A stretch of DNA of 64,000 nt, from assembly GCF_000969605.1 (NCBI RefSeq), contig NZ_JZUE01000016.1, positions 86,273 through 150,272 of the forward strand, given 5' to 3'. The notes under the pieces were generated by a model. The model saw only the letters and a list, made by a program, of their open reading frames with translations, was not told the DNA's origin and ran no database searches. Shown one piece after another: positions 41,663-51,105 of the stretch. The number at the start of each line of letters is the position of its first letter. The first letter of the stretch is position 1. Source of the stretch: Aquincola tertiaricarbonis (GTDB taxonomy: Bacteria > Pseudomonadota > Gammaproteobacteria > Burkholderiales > Burkholderiaceae_C). The position numbers and the translations under genes are program-made.

Positions 41663-42627
41663 CAGCGTGCTCCTCTTTCCCGGGCCATGCGGCCCGGCAG
41701 GTTGTCGATGACCAGGTTGACCGCGATGGTCAGGCTGGCGATGGCAAAGGCCGGTGCCAGCACGGCGGCATGGCCGTCGGCCAGCGCGCCGATGTTCTCG
41801 CGCACCAGCGAGCCCCAGTCGGCGGCCGGCGGCTGCACGCCCAGGCCGAGGAAGCTCAGCCCCGCCAGCAGCAGCACGATGTAGACGAAGCGCAGGCCCA
41901 GGTCGGCCAGCATCGGCCCCACTATGTTGGGCAGGATCTCGCGCAGCATGATGTAGGCCGTGCCCTCGCCCCGGCTGCGGGCCACGGTCACGTAGTCCAT
42001 CGCATTGATGTTGACCGCCAGCGAGCGTGCGATGCGGTAGGCACCGGGCACGTAGATGACGGCGGCGGTGGCCACCAGCACCGGGATGGACGAGCCAAAG
42101 CCGGCCACGATGATCAGCGCGAACATCTTGCTGGGAATGGCGGTGAGCGTGTCCAGCGTGCGGCTGAGCACCGCATCGATCCAGCGGCCGCTGGCTGCCG
42201 CCAGCAGCGCCAGCGTGGTGCCGATGCCGCTGGCCAGCAGCGTGGCCAGCAGCGCCACGCCCACGGTGTAGCGGGCACCGTCGATCACCCGGGCCAGCAT
42301 GTCGCGCCCCAGGTAGTCGGTGCCCAGCCAGTGCTCGGCGCTGGCCGGCGCGAACACGGCCGCGCCGCCCATGGCGCTCATGTCGTGCTGCAGCAGGCTG
42401 GGGCCGAAGGCCGCGGCCAGCATCCAGAACAGCAGCACCGCAGCACCGAGCAGGCCGGGCCAACCCATGCGGCGGCGGCGTCGGGCCGTGGCGGCAGCGG
42501 TGACGGCCGCCGCTTGGGGTTCGGCGGCCTCGGCCACGTCGGCCAGCGCAGGCAGCGCCATGGCGGGCGGCACCGCCGCGGTGGTGGTGGAGTGCATTGG
42601 GCGGGCCTCTTCCTGGATGGCGGGCAT
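41662..42627 (-). CDS. ABC transporter permease (DppC-like)
   Basis: A 321-residue permease with a long cytoplasmic leader, one TM then HWLGTDYLGRDMLARVIDGARYTV (typical DppC), five more TM segments and the EAA-type loop YVTVARSRGEGTAYIMLREILPN. The start at 42627 is just past the DppB stop; ATG 42597 is also possible. It partners the DppB-like permease. Confidence 0.92.
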   Translation of the reverse strand: MPAIQEEARPMHSTTTAAVPPAMALPALADVAEAAEPQAAAVTAAATARRRRRMGWPGLLGAAVLLFWMLAAAFGPSLLQHDMSAMGGAAVFAPASAEHWLGTDYLGRDMLARVIDGARYTVGVALLATLLASGIGTTLALLAAASGRWIDAVLSRTLDTLTAIPSKMFALIIVAGFGSSIPVLVATAAVIYVPGAYRIARSLAVNINAMDYVTVARSRGEGTAYIMLREILPNIVGPMLADLGLRFVYIVLLLAGLSFLGLGVQPPAADWGSLVRENIGALADGHAAVLAPAFAIASLTIAVNLVIDNLPGRMARERGAR

Positions 42628-42629
42628 GG

Positions 42630-43586
42630 TCACTGGTGCCGCAGGCGCGGGTTGGCCACGATGGCGCACAGGTCGGCCAGCGTGACGAGCAGCAGGTAGC
42701 CGCTGCAGAAGATCATGGCGCAGGTGAGCACCAGCGGCATGTCGCGCTGGCTCACGCCATCGACCATTAGCTTAGCGATGCCGGGGTAGTTGAAGATGGT
42801 CTCGATGATGATCACCCCGCCCAGCAGGTACGACAGGCTCAGCGCCACCGCATTGGCGATGGGGCCAATGGCATTGGGCAGCGCATGCGCCATCACCGTG
42901 CGCAGCGGCGAGGCGCCCTTGAGCCGCACCATCTCGATGTAGGGCGCCTCCAGCTGGTCGATCACCGCGGCGCGGGTCATGCGCATCATCTGTGCCACGA
43001 TCACGCAGCACAGACTGAGCACCGGCATCGCAAAGGCCTTGAGCATCTGGCCGATGGAATCGATCTCGGACACGTACGACAGCGCCGGCAGCCAGCGCAG
43101 CTTGACCGCGAACACCAGCACCGCCAGCGTGGCCACCAGGAACTCCGGCACCGACACCACGCCCACCGCCGCCAACGAAGCCGCGCGGTCGAACCAGGAG
43201 CCGCGCCACACCGCCGAGGCGATACCCAGCGTGAGCGCGATGGGCACCGAGAACAGCGCCGTTACCGCCGCCAGCAGCAGCGAGTTGGGCAGCCGGCTGC
43301 CCACCAGCTCGCCCACCGGCATCTGCGTGACCGACGAGGTGCCCGGGTTGCCGGTGAGCAGGCCGCCCAGCCAGCGGCCGTAGCGCACCGGGCCCGGCAC
43401 ATCCAGCCCCATCTGGGCCCGCAGCGCGGCCAGAGCCTCGGGCGTGGCCTCCTGGCCGAGCTGTTCCTGTGCGGCGTCGCCGGGCAGCACCGAGGTGATT
43501 GCGAACACGATCACCGACACCGCCAGCAGCGACAGCAGCGCCAGCGCCACCCGCTGGCCCAGCAGCTTGAGGATCAACAGGTTCAT
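42630..43586 (-). CDS. ABC transporter permease (DppB-like)
   Basis: A 318-residue six-TM permease: LALLSLLAVSVIVFAITSVLPGD at the N terminus, the DppB loop, and EAA motif YIEMVRLKGASPLRTVMAHALPN. It lies 18 bp downstream of the substrate-binding protein gene in the same operon and forms the channel with the DppC-like subunit. Confidence 0.93.
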   Translation of the reverse strand: MNLLILKLLGQRVALALLSLLAVSVIVFAITSVLPGDAAQEQLGQEATPEALAALRAQMGLDVPGPVRYGRWLGGLLTGNPGTSSVTQMPVGELVGSRLPNSLLLAAVTALFSVPIALTLGIASAVWRGSWFDRAASLAAVGVVSVPEFLVATLAVLVFAVKLRWLPALSYVSEIDSIGQMLKAFAMPVLSLCCVIVAQMMRMTRAAVIDQLEAPYIEMVRLKGASPLRTVMAHALPNAIGPIANAVALSLSYLLGGVIIIETIFNYPGIAKLMVDGVSQRDMPLVLTCAMIFCSGYLLLVTLADLCAIVANPRLRHQ

Positions 43587-43604
43587 TGCGCAAGCCTCCT
43601 GGCG

Positions 43605-45221
43605 TCAGGCGTCCAGCCAGACGTGCTCGGCGAACGAATAGCCCATCAGGCTGCCCAGCGGGATCGGCGACAGGCCCTTGAGCTTGTTGCTGTGGCCGTC
43701 GATGCTCGCCAGAAACAGCGGGATGCCGATGCCGGCCTCGTGGTGGATCATGGTCTGCATGTCGGCATACATCTGCTTACGCTTGGCCAGGTCGGTCTCG
43801 GCGCGCGAGGCCAGCAGGAGCTGGTCGAACTTCTCGCTCTTCCAGCGGGATTCGTTCCAGGCTGCATCCGACTTGAAGAACTGCGTCAGCAGCGTGTCGG
43901 CGCTGGGGCGCGGGTTCACGTTGCCGAAGCCCACCGGGCTGTTCAGCCAGTGGTTGGACCAGTAGCCGTCGGCCGGCATGCGCTTGACGTCCAGCTCCAG
44001 CCCAATGCGCTGGGCCGCCTGCTGCAGCACCAGCGCGGTTTCCACCGAGTACATTGCGGCCGGCGAGGTGACCACCGGCACCTTACCGGTGACGCCCGAC
44101 TTCTGCAGGTGGAACTTGGCCTTGTCCAGGTCGAAGGCGCGCTGCGGCAGGCCGGCGAAATGGAAGCGGTTGGTGGGGTCGATAGGCTGGTCGTTGGCGA
44201 TCACCGCATGGTCCAGCGCCACCGCCTTCTTCATCTGCTCGCGGTCGAACAAGTGCTTCATCGCCAGGATGAAGTCGGGGTTGACACCGGGGCCCAGGTC
44301 CTTGCGCATCACCAGGTCGGAGTACTGGCCCGACTGGGTGATGAACACGCCATGGCCCGGCGAGTCCTTGACCCGCGCCACCGAGCGCGGATTGACCGAG
44401 CCCACCAGGTCCATGCCGCCGGACAGCAGCGCATTGACCCGGGCGCTCTCGTCGCCGATGCCCACGAACTCGATCTCGTCCAGGTAGGGCTTGCCCGGCT
44501 TCCAGTAGGCCTCGTTGCGCACCACCACCGAGCGCACCCCGGGCTTGAATTCCTTGAGCTTATACGGGCCGGTGCCGACGCCGGCGTTGAAGTCGGTGGT
44601 GCCTTCCTTGACGATGTGGAAGTGGAAGGTGCCCAGGATCACCGGCAGGTCGGCATTGGGTGACGAAAGCACCACCGTGACCTCCTGCGGGCCGGTGGCC
44701 TTGACGCTGTCAATCTGATCGGCCAATGCCTTGGCCTTGGAGGCGGTGGCCGGGTCCTTGTGGCGCATCAGCGAATACACCACGTCGGCCGGCGCCAGCG
44801 CCTTGCCGTCATGGAACGTGACGCCCTTGCGCAGCGTGAACACCCAGGTCCGCGCGTCCTGGGTGCGGAAGGACTCTGCCAGCGCCGGCTGTGGCGACAG
44901 GCTGCCGTCCAGCGAAAACAGGCCGTTGTACAGCATCATGCCGCGCGAGTAGTCGGTCTGGTTCGACTGCTTGGCGGGGTCCAGCGTGTCGGTCACCGCG
45001 GCGGTGGCGCCGGCCACCCGGATCTTGCCGCCGCGCCGCGGCGTCTGCGCATGGGCCGACACGGCCACGCCGGCCAGGCTGCCGGCCAGCGTGGCCTGCA
45101 TGCCGCCGGCCAGCAGCATCGTCAGGATGTCGCGCCGCGAGGCGCCGCGCCGCAGCGCGTCCATCATGCGCATGCTGTCGTTAGGGCCGACGAGTTGGGC
45201 GAGCTTGTTGCGGTCGCTCAT
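43605..45221 (-). CDS. ABC transporter substrate-binding protein, family 5 (dipeptide/opine type)
   Basis: A 538-residue periplasmic protein with a twin-arginine signal (GASRRDILTMLLAGGMQATL, cleavage near AHAQ). The SBP_bac_5 domain follows: TWVFTLRKGVTFHDGKALAP, GTGPYKLKEF, NDQPIDPTNRFHF and QQAAQRIGLELDV. Family members bind peptides, opines, nickel chelates or amines. First transporter gene; GGAGC precedes the ATG. It defines the substrate of the locus, unknown here. Confidence 0.92.
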   Translation of the reverse strand: MSDRNKLAQLVGPNDSMRMMDALRRGASRRDILTMLLAGGMQATLAGSLAGVAVSAHAQTPRRGGKIRVAGATAAVTDTLDPAKQSNQTDYSRGMMLYNGLFSLDGSLSPQPALAESFRTQDARTWVFTLRKGVTFHDGKALAPADVVYSLMRHKDPATASKAKALADQIDSVKATGPQEVTVVLSSPNADLPVILGTFHFHIVKEGTTDFNAGVGTGPYKLKEFKPGVRSVVVRNEAYWKPGKPYLDEIEFVGIGDESARVNALLSGGMDLVGSVNPRSVARVKDSPGHGVFITQSGQYSDLVMRKDLGPGVNPDFILAMKHLFDREQMKKAVALDHAVIANDQPIDPTNRFHFAGLPQRAFDLDKAKFHLQKSGVTGKVPVVTSPAAMYSVETALVLQQAAQRIGLELDVKRMPADGYWSNHWLNSPVGFGNVNPRPSADTLLTQFFKSDAAWNESRWKSEKFDQLLLASRAETDLAKRKQMYADMQTMIHHEAGIGIPLFLASIDGHSNKLKGLSPIPLGSLMGYSFAEHVWLDA

Positions 45222-45291
45222 GATTGCGTGCTCCTGGAGATGTCGAGGTGAGGTGGCGGACGAACGGGATGCGCAGGCGATGGCCGCGCCT

Positions 45292-46584
45292 TCAGGCGAG
45301 GCGGTCCTTCATGCGGTAGTACAGGCCCACCGCGGGCAGGAACCAGGGCGGGCCGAAATGCCCCGGAATGGCGGGCCAGCGGCGGCCCTGCCAGGGATTG
45401 GCGGCCGGCTCGCCGGCCATCACCCGGGCCATTCGCTCGCCCATGTGCACCGACATCTGGGTGCCGTGGCCGCTGTAGCCCATCGAATAGAACAGGCCGT
45501 CGCGCTCGCCGGCATGCGGCAGGCGGTCCTGCGTCATGTCCACCAGCCCGCCCCAGCAGTAGTCGAGCCGCACCGGTCCCAGCTGCGGAAAGGTCTCGGC
45601 CAGGCCTTGGCGCAGGATCTCGCCGCTGGCCGCATCGGACTGCGGGCTGCTGACGGCAAAGCGGGCCCGACCGCCGAACACCAGCCGGTGGTCGGCGGTG
45701 AGCCGGAAATAGTGGTGGATGTTGGCCACCGTGGTGTAGGTGCGGCGCCGTGCAAGCAGCGCGGTGGCGCGCGCCTCGCCCAGCGGCTCGGTCACCACGA
45801 TGAAGCTACCGATGGGCACGATGCGCCGGCGCAGCCAGCCGAAGCTGCCGTAGCCGCCATGCCGCGTGGCACCGGTGGCCACCAGCACCTGCGCCGCCTG
45901 CACCAGGCCGCGTGCGGTGTGCAGCCGGTGCGCATAGCTGCTGCCGATGCGCTCCAGCCGCTGCACCTCGGCATTCAGCGCGATCTGCGCGCCGTGCTTC
46001 TGCGCCGCCTGGGCCAGGCCGCGTGCAAAGCGGCCCATGTGCATCTGGCCGCTGCGCTTGTAGAGCAGGCCGCCGTGGAAGCGGTAGCTCTGCACCTCGG
46101 CGCGCACGCGGTCGGCGCCCAGCACCTCCACGTCGGTGTCCACGCCGTCCTGCACGAGCAGTTCGGCGCTGCGGGCCAGTGCCTCCAGGTGCTGCGGCCG
46201 CGTGGCTAGCTTGAGCTTGCCGTGGCGCAGGAAGTCGCAATCGATGGCCTCTTCATGCACCACGCGGGCGACGCTGTCCACGGCCTGGTCGTAGGCGTGG
46301 TACCAGTCGCGGGCGGTCTCGCGGCCCACCTTGGCAGCCAGCTCGGCGTAGTCCACCGCCAGGCCGTTGTTCACATGGCCGCCGTTGCGGCCTGACGCCT
46401 CGGCCGCCACGCGGCTACCGGCTTCCAGCACCAGCACGCGGGCACCGCGCCGGGCGAGGGCCCGCGCCGCCGACAGGCCGGTGAAGCCGCCGCCCACGAT
46501 GGCCACGTCCACCTGCGCCGGCAACGGCTGCTCGGCCGGCACGAAGGCCGGTGCGGATTCGGTCCAGTAGGCGTCGAGCTTCAT
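45292..46584 (-). CDS. FAD-dependent amine oxidase/DAO-family protein (PuuB-like)
   Basis: A 430-residue flavoenzyme: YWTESAP then VDVAIVGGGFTGLSAARALA (FAD dinucleotide fold), EAGSRVAAEASGRNGGHVNN (typical of gamma-glutamylputrescine oxidase PuuB), and CWGGLVDMTQDRLPHAG. It should oxidise a primary or secondary amine to an aldehyde plus ammonia or amine. No membrane anchor. ATG 46584 starts the recognisable domain. It lies between the HAD gene and the ABC genes. Confidence 0.88.
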   Translation of the reverse strand: MKLDAYWTESAPAFVPAEQPLPAQVDVAIVGGGFTGLSAARALARRGARVLVLEAGSRVAAEASGRNGGHVNNGLAVDYAELAAKVGRETARDWYHAYDQAVDSVARVVHEEAIDCDFLRHGKLKLATRPQHLEALARSAELLVQDGVDTDVEVLGADRVRAEVQSYRFHGGLLYKRSGQMHMGRFARGLAQAAQKHGAQIALNAEVQRLERIGSSYAHRLHTARGLVQAAQVLVATGATRHGGYGSFGWLRRRIVPIGSFIVVTEPLGEARATALLARRRTYTTVANIHHYFRLTADHRLVFGGRARFAVSSPQSDAASGEILRQGLAETFPQLGPVRLDYCWGGLVDMTQDRLPHAGERDGLFYSMGYSGHGTQMSVHMGERMARVMAGEPAANPWQGRRWPAIPGHFGPPWFLPAVGLYYRMKDRLA

Positions 46585-46612
46585 AGTGGCGGCGGCTCCA
46601 GGTGGATGCCGG

Positions 46613-47278
46613 TCAGAGGCCGACGACGCCGGCCAGGCCGCCGATGTCCTGGATCTCGACATAGCGGTAGGCCGGGTTGCCCGGGCCGTGGCCGCGGTTG
46701 ACGAACACCTTGTTGACGATGCCCAGGTCGTCGGCCGACATCAGGTCGTAGCGCAGGCTGGAGGACACATGCAGCAGGTCCTCCGGGTTGCAGCCCAGCG
46801 AGTCGATCATGTATTCGAAGGCGGTGAGCCGCGGCTTGTAGGCCTGCGCCTGCTGCGCGGTGTACACGCGGTGGAAGGGCGCGCCCAACTGGGCCACGTT
46901 CTTGTGGATCTGGTCGTCTGACGCGTTGGACAGGATCACCAGCGGAATCTCCCTGGCCACCTTGGCCAGGCCGGCCGGCACGTCCGCATGCGGGCCCCAG
47001 GTGGGCACGGCGTCGTAGTACTGCTGGGCCTCATGGTCGAAGTACTGCAGGTTCCACTTCCTGCACAGCCGGCGCAGCGCGTTCTTGAGCACCACCTCGT
47101 ATGGCTGCCAGGCACCTAGCACCTCGTCGAACCGGTAGGCCGAGAACTCGGCGATGAACTGCTCCATGCGCTCGGCCGGAATGCGGTCGGCAAACATCTC
47201 GCGGGCCATCTCGCCCATGCGGAAGCGGGTCAGCGTGCCGTAGCAGTCGAAGGTGATGTACTTGGGTCGGAAGGCCAT
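46613..47278 (-). CDS. HAD-superfamily hydrolase, haloacid dehalogenase type II
   Basis: A 221-residue HAD enzyme: nucleophile Asp in YITFDCYGTLTRF, motif II in VILSNASDDQIHKNVAQ, motif III Lys in YKPRLTAFEYMIDSLG, motif IV in SSLRYDLMSADDLG. Haloacid dehalogenase type II members hydrolyse 2-haloacids or phosphoesters. A second member is at 57640-58341 in the same region. Probably handles a side product of the pathway. Confidence 0.87.
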   Translation of the reverse strand: MAFRPKYITFDCYGTLTRFRMGEMAREMFADRIPAERMEQFIAEFSAYRFDEVLGAWQPYEVVLKNALRRLCRKWNLQYFDHEAQQYYDAVPTWGPHADVPAGLAKVAREIPLVILSNASDDQIHKNVAQLGAPFHRVYTAQQAQAYKPRLTAFEYMIDSLGCNPEDLLHVSSSLRYDLMSADDLGIVNKVFVNRGHGPGNPAYRYVEIQDIGGLAGVVGL

Positions 47279-47436
47279 GAGAGCGGCTCCTGTGGTTGTC
47301 ATCTCGGTGTCATTCCAGCATGCAGTGGCGGCAGGTTTATGGGGTATTGACCGGCCACCGCACGCTGAAGCTGTGGTTTGAAGGGCCCCCGGCGGCATGC
47401 CATGCGGTGTGCCCAGCCGGCGTGCACCGGCGCACC

Positions 47437-48918
47437 TCAATGCGTCGCGGCAAAGTCGATCAGCACGCTTTTGAAGCGCAGGTTGGCCTCCACCGCCTGG
47501 CGGCCGAGGTCCTTGCCGATGCCCGACTGGTGGTAGCCGCCGGTGGGGATGACGAAGTCGCTGCTGCGGCCGTAGCGGTTGATCCACACGGTGCCTGCCG
47601 CGATGCCGCGCATGGCGCGCAGGGCCCGACCGATGTCGGCGGTGTGCACGCCGGCGGCCAGGCCGTAGCGCTCATGGCCGGCCAAGGCCAGGCCTTCGGC
47701 CTCGTCGTCGAAGGTCTGCACCGTAAGCACCGGGCCGAAGATCTCCTCCTGCACTGCCGGGTTGGCCGCATCCACGCCTTCGAGCAGCGTGGGCTGGAAG
47801 TAGGCGCCGCCCGGCATGCCCGCATACAACTTGCCGCCGCAGCGCAGCGTGGCGCCCGCGGCCCGCGCCCGGCCCACGATGGCGGCGATGCGCTCGGCCT
47901 GGGACGCCGAGATGATGGGCGACAGCGTGGCGGCGTCGTCCCAGGTGGCGCCGGGCCGGTGGTCGGCGAAGCGGGCCGCGATGCGCTCCACCAGCGCCTG
48001 CGCGATGCCGCGCTGCACGATGAGCCGCGAGCCGGCCACGCACACCTGTCCGGCATTGCCGGTGATGGCACCGGCCACGATGCCGGCCAGCCGCTCGAGG
48101 TCGGGCGCATCGTCGAACACCAGCTGCGGGCTCTTGCCGCCCAGCTCTAGCGTGGCCGGCTTGGGGCCATGCAGCGCACAGGTGGCCATGATGGCCGCGC
48201 CGGTCTGGGTGGAGCCGGTGAAGGTCATCTTGCGCACCAGTGGATGGCGGGTGAGCGCGTCCCCGGTGGTGCGGCCATCGCCCTGCACGATGTTGAACAG
48301 GCCCGGCGGCAGGCCCGCCTGCACCGCCAGCTCGGCCAGGCGCAGCACCGAATGCGGCGTCATCTCCGATGGCTTGAGCACTACCGCATTGCCCGCGGCC
48401 AGCGCGGCTCCAACCTTCCACGAAGCCATCACCAGCGGAAAGTTCCAGGGCGTGATGGCACCCACCACGCCATAGGGCTCGGCCAGCACCATGCCCAGGT
48501 GGTCGCTGCGGGTGGCGGCCACCTCGCCGCCTAGCTTGTCGGCATACTCGGCGAAGAAGCGCAGGCCCTCGGCGGTGAAGGGCACGTCCCAGGCGATGGC
48601 ATCGCGCACCGGGCGGGTGGAGCACACCGCCTCGATGGCGCCGAGGTGGGCGCCATCGGCCTCCACCAGGTCCGCCCAGGCGCGCAGCACCCGGGCGCGT
48701 TCGCGCGGCGGGCGGCGGGCCCAGTCGGTGCGGCGCCAGGCGGCATCGGCATCGCGCACTGCCTCGTCCACCGCGTCGGCGCCGGCCAGCGGCAGCTCGC
48801 CGTGCACTTTGCCGTCGGAGGGCCGGCGCACCGTGAGGTGGCCTGCATCGGGCACCAGCCGGCCTGCGATGAAATGCCCTGAAGGCACGTGGATCTCGTC
48901 GGGATGGAACACTTGCAC
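47437..48918 (-). CDS. Aldehyde dehydrogenase (PuuC/betaine-aldehyde-dehydrogenase-like)
   Basis: A 493-residue ALDH: TPWNFPLVMASWKVGAALAA, FTGSTQTGAAIM, LELGGKSPQLVF (general base), nucleophile Cys in GNAGQVCVAGSRL, and EEIFGPVLTVQTFDDE. It best fits dehydrogenases for aminoaldehydes such as gamma-glutamyl-aminobutyraldehyde. No ATG is available before the domain; a GTG at 48918 is the likely start, with another two codons on. It is first in the leftward group with HAD, PuuB-like and ABC genes. Confidence 0.88.
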   Translation of the reverse strand: MQVFHPDEIHVPSGHFIAGRLVPDAGHLTVRRPSDGKVHGELPLAGADAVDEAVRDADAAWRRTDWARRPPRERARVLRAWADLVEADGAHLGAIEAVCSTRPVRDAIAWDVPFTAEGLRFFAEYADKLGGEVAATRSDHLGMVLAEPYGVVGAITPWNFPLVMASWKVGAALAAGNAVVLKPSEMTPHSVLRLAELAVQAGLPPGLFNIVQGDGRTTGDALTRHPLVRKMTFTGSTQTGAAIMATCALHGPKPATLELGGKSPQLVFDDAPDLERLAGIVAGAITGNAGQVCVAGSRLIVQRGIAQALVERIAARFADHRPGATWDDAATLSPIISASQAERIAAIVGRARAAGATLRCGGKLYAGMPGGAYFQPTLLEGVDAANPAVQEEIFGPVLTVQTFDDEAEGLALAGHERYGLAAGVHTADIGRALRAMRGIAAGTVWINRYGRSSDFVIPTGGYHQSGIGKDLGRQAVEANLRFKSVLIDFAATH

Positions 48919-49131
48919 GGCAGGCCTCGGTCGGTTGCGGACGATGCGGCCGATGCTAGGCAGGGTGGCGCGGCATTTGTGTGCGTTGCCGCCGGGGCCG
49001 CCGCAGCAAATGGCGAATGCGCCGGCCACCGCAGCCGAAGCTTGCGACTTGCCCCGGGCAGCAAGAACGTACAAGCGCGCTGCCGGCCGCTTCCCGAAGA
49101 TCGCCTGCCATCCTGCACGGGAGAGAAGACT

Positions 49132-50010
49132 TTGATCGATGCCGAGACCGCAAGGGCCGCCGCCAACGACGGCGTCCTGTTGCGCGCGATGACCGCCGCC
49201 GACCTGGCCGCGGCACACGCGCTGTCCGCCGAGCTGCGCTGGCCGCACCGCCCCGCCGACTGGGAACAGGTGTTCCCGCTGGCCGAGGGCGTGGTGGCCG
49301 AACGCGACGGGGCGGTGCTGGCCACCGCGCTGCGCTGGCCCTGGGGCCCGCGCCATGCCACCGTGGGCCTGGTGATGGTGTCGCCCGCCTGCCAGGGCCG
49401 TCGCATCGGCCACCGGCTGATGAGCGCGCTGCTGGACGGCCTGGAGGGCCACAGCGTGCTGCTGCATGCCACGCCCGAAGGCCGCGGCCTGTACGAGCGC
49501 CTGGGCTTCGTGCGCATCGGCGAGGTGCGCCAGCACCAGGGCACCGCCCTGCCCGCGCCGCTGGTGGCGCTGGAGCCGGGCTGGCGGCTGCGGCCGGCCG
49601 GCAGCAGCGATGCCGCCGCGCTGAAGGTACTGGATGCCGCCGCCCGCGGCATGCCGCGCGACGGCCTGGTCGACGAACTGCTGGCCAGCGCCGACGCCAC
49701 GGTGGTGCTGGACCACGAGGGCGAGGCCAAGGGCTTTGCGATGCTGCGCCGCTTCGGCCGCGGCCACATCATCGGCCCGGTGGTGGCGCCGGATGCCGAA
49801 GGTGCCAAGGCCTTGATCGCGCACCTGTCGGGCCTGTCGGCCGGCCGCTTCGTGCGCATCGACATCGACTTTGCCAGCGGGCTGGCCGAATGGCTGGAGG
49901 GCCTGGGCCTGCAGCGCGTAGATGCACCCACCACGATGGTGCGCGGCGAGCCGCCGGCCACCGCACCCGGCACCCGCCTGTTCGCGCTGGCCACGCAGGC
50001 CCTGGGCTGA
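49132..50010 (+). CDS. Tandem GNAT-family acetyltransferase
   Basis: A 292-residue protein with two GNAT folds. The first has MVSPACQGRRIGHRLMSALLDGLEG (acetyl-CoA loop QGRRIG) and ATPEGRGLYERLGF; the second has VVLDHEGEAKGFAMLRRFGRGH and GLAEWLEGLGLQRVD. The start is a TTG at 49132 behind GGGAGAG; no ATG upstream gives a sensible N terminus. Divergent from the ALDH gene, 213 bp apart. Substrate unknown, possibly the amine of the pathway. Confidence 0.82.
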   Translation: MIDAETARAAANDGVLLRAMTAADLAAAHALSAELRWPHRPADWEQVFPLAEGVVAERDGAVLATALRWPWGPRHATVGLVMVSPACQGRRIGHRLMSALLDGLEGHSVLLHATPEGRGLYERLGFVRIGEVRQHQGTALPAPLVALEPGWRLRPAGSSDAAALKVLDAAARGMPRDGLVDELLASADATVVLDHEGEAKGFAMLRRFGRGHIIGPVVAPDAEGAKALIAHLSGLSAGRFVRIDIDFASGLAEWLEGLGLQRVDAPTTMVRGEPPATAPGTRLFALATQALG

Positions 50011-50015
50011 AGCGC

Positions 50016-50951
50016 ATGCAGCCCTGCACCTTTCTGTACAAGTCGGATGCGGCCCGCGGCCGGCAATGGGCCGAGGTGTTCCGCGAGCGGCTGCCGATGG
50101 TGGACTTCCGCATCTGGCCCGACGTGGGCGACCCGGCGCAGGTGCGCTTCCTGGCGGCCTGGGAGCCGCCGCCCGACCTGGTGCACAGCTTTCCCAACCT
50201 GCAGGTGCTGTTCTCGTCGGGCGCGGGGGTGGACCAGTTCGACCTGGCCGCGTTGCCGCCCACGCTGCCGCTGGTGCGCATGGTGGAGCCCGGCATCATC
50301 CACGGCATGGTGGAGTACGTGAGCCATGCGGTGCTGGGCCTGCACCGGGACATGCCGCAGTACCGCCGCCAGCAGCAGGCCGGGCAATGGCAGCCGCTGC
50401 CGGTGCGCCCGGCGTCGGCGCGCCGCATCGGCGTGCTGGGCCTGGGCTCGCTGGGGCAGGCGGTGCTGCGCAGGCTGGTGGACTTTGGCTTCGACTGCGC
50501 CGGCTGGAGCCGCTCGTCGCACGAGGTGCCGGGCGTGCAGTGCCATGCCGGGGCCGAAGGCCTGGGCCGCTTCCTTGCGCGCACCGACATCCTGGTGTGC
50601 CTGCTGCCCCTCACCGATGCCACCCGCGGCTTCCTCGGCGCACCGCTGTTTGCGCAGCTGCCGCGCGGTGCCGGCCTGGTGCAGGTGGGCCGCGGGCCGC
50701 AGCTGGTGGAGGCCGACCTGCTGGCCGCGCTCGAGGCCGGCCAGCTGGGCGATGCGGTGCTGGACGTCACCGATCCGGAGCCGCTGCCCGCCGGCCATGC
50801 GTTCTGGCGCCATCCGCGCATCCAGCTCACGCCGCATATCGCCAGCATGACGCAGCCGCAGTCGGCCGCCGAGGTGGTGATCGACAACCTGCGCCGCTTC
50901 GAAGCCGGCGAGCCGATGACCGGATTGGTTGACCGGATCAAGGGATATTGA
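50016..50951 (+). CDS. ghrA: Glyoxylate/hydroxypyruvate reductase A-like 2-hydroxyacid dehydrogenase
   Basis: A 311-residue NAD(P)-dependent 2-hydroxyacid dehydrogenase of the GhrA type. NAD fold at IGVLGLGSLGQAVLRRL, active-site Arg in LVQVGRGPQLVEADLLAALE, Glu in DVTDPEPLPAGHAFW, and His in LTPHIASMT. It reduces a 2-keto acid such as glyoxylate or hydroxypyruvate. Starts 5 bp after the GNAT stop, part of the same rightward unit. Confidence 0.87.
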   Translation: MQPCTFLYKSDAARGRQWAEVFRERLPMVDFRIWPDVGDPAQVRFLAAWEPPPDLVHSFPNLQVLFSSGAGVDQFDLAALPPTLPLVRMVEPGIIHGMVEYVSHAVLGLHRDMPQYRRQQQAGQWQPLPVRPASARRIGVLGLGSLGQAVLRRLVDFGFDCAGWSRSSHEVPGVQCHAGAEGLGRFLARTDILVCLLPLTDATRGFLGAPLFAQLPRGAGLVQVGRGPQLVEADLLAALEAGQLGDAVLDVTDPEPLPAGHAFWRHPRIQLTPHIASMTQPQSAAEVVIDNLRRFEAGEPMTGLVDRIKGY

Positions 50952-51105
50952 GCACGCGGCAGGCCGCCGCACAATGTGCCGAACCGCCGCCCACAACCGC
51001 AGGCTGCACTGCGCAGGCGGGCCAAAGCAGCATCACCCGCGGCGGCCTCCGGCCTAAGCTGGCAGCCATCGATCGCACACCCGCCGCCAGCGCGACACAC
51101 GCCCC

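Noticed and set aside
48531..50996. A leftward open frame of about 820 codons across ALDH, GNAT and GhrA genes
   Set aside because: It conflicts with three recognisable genes and is low-complexity Arg/Ala/Pro-rich, a typical out-of-frame shadow.
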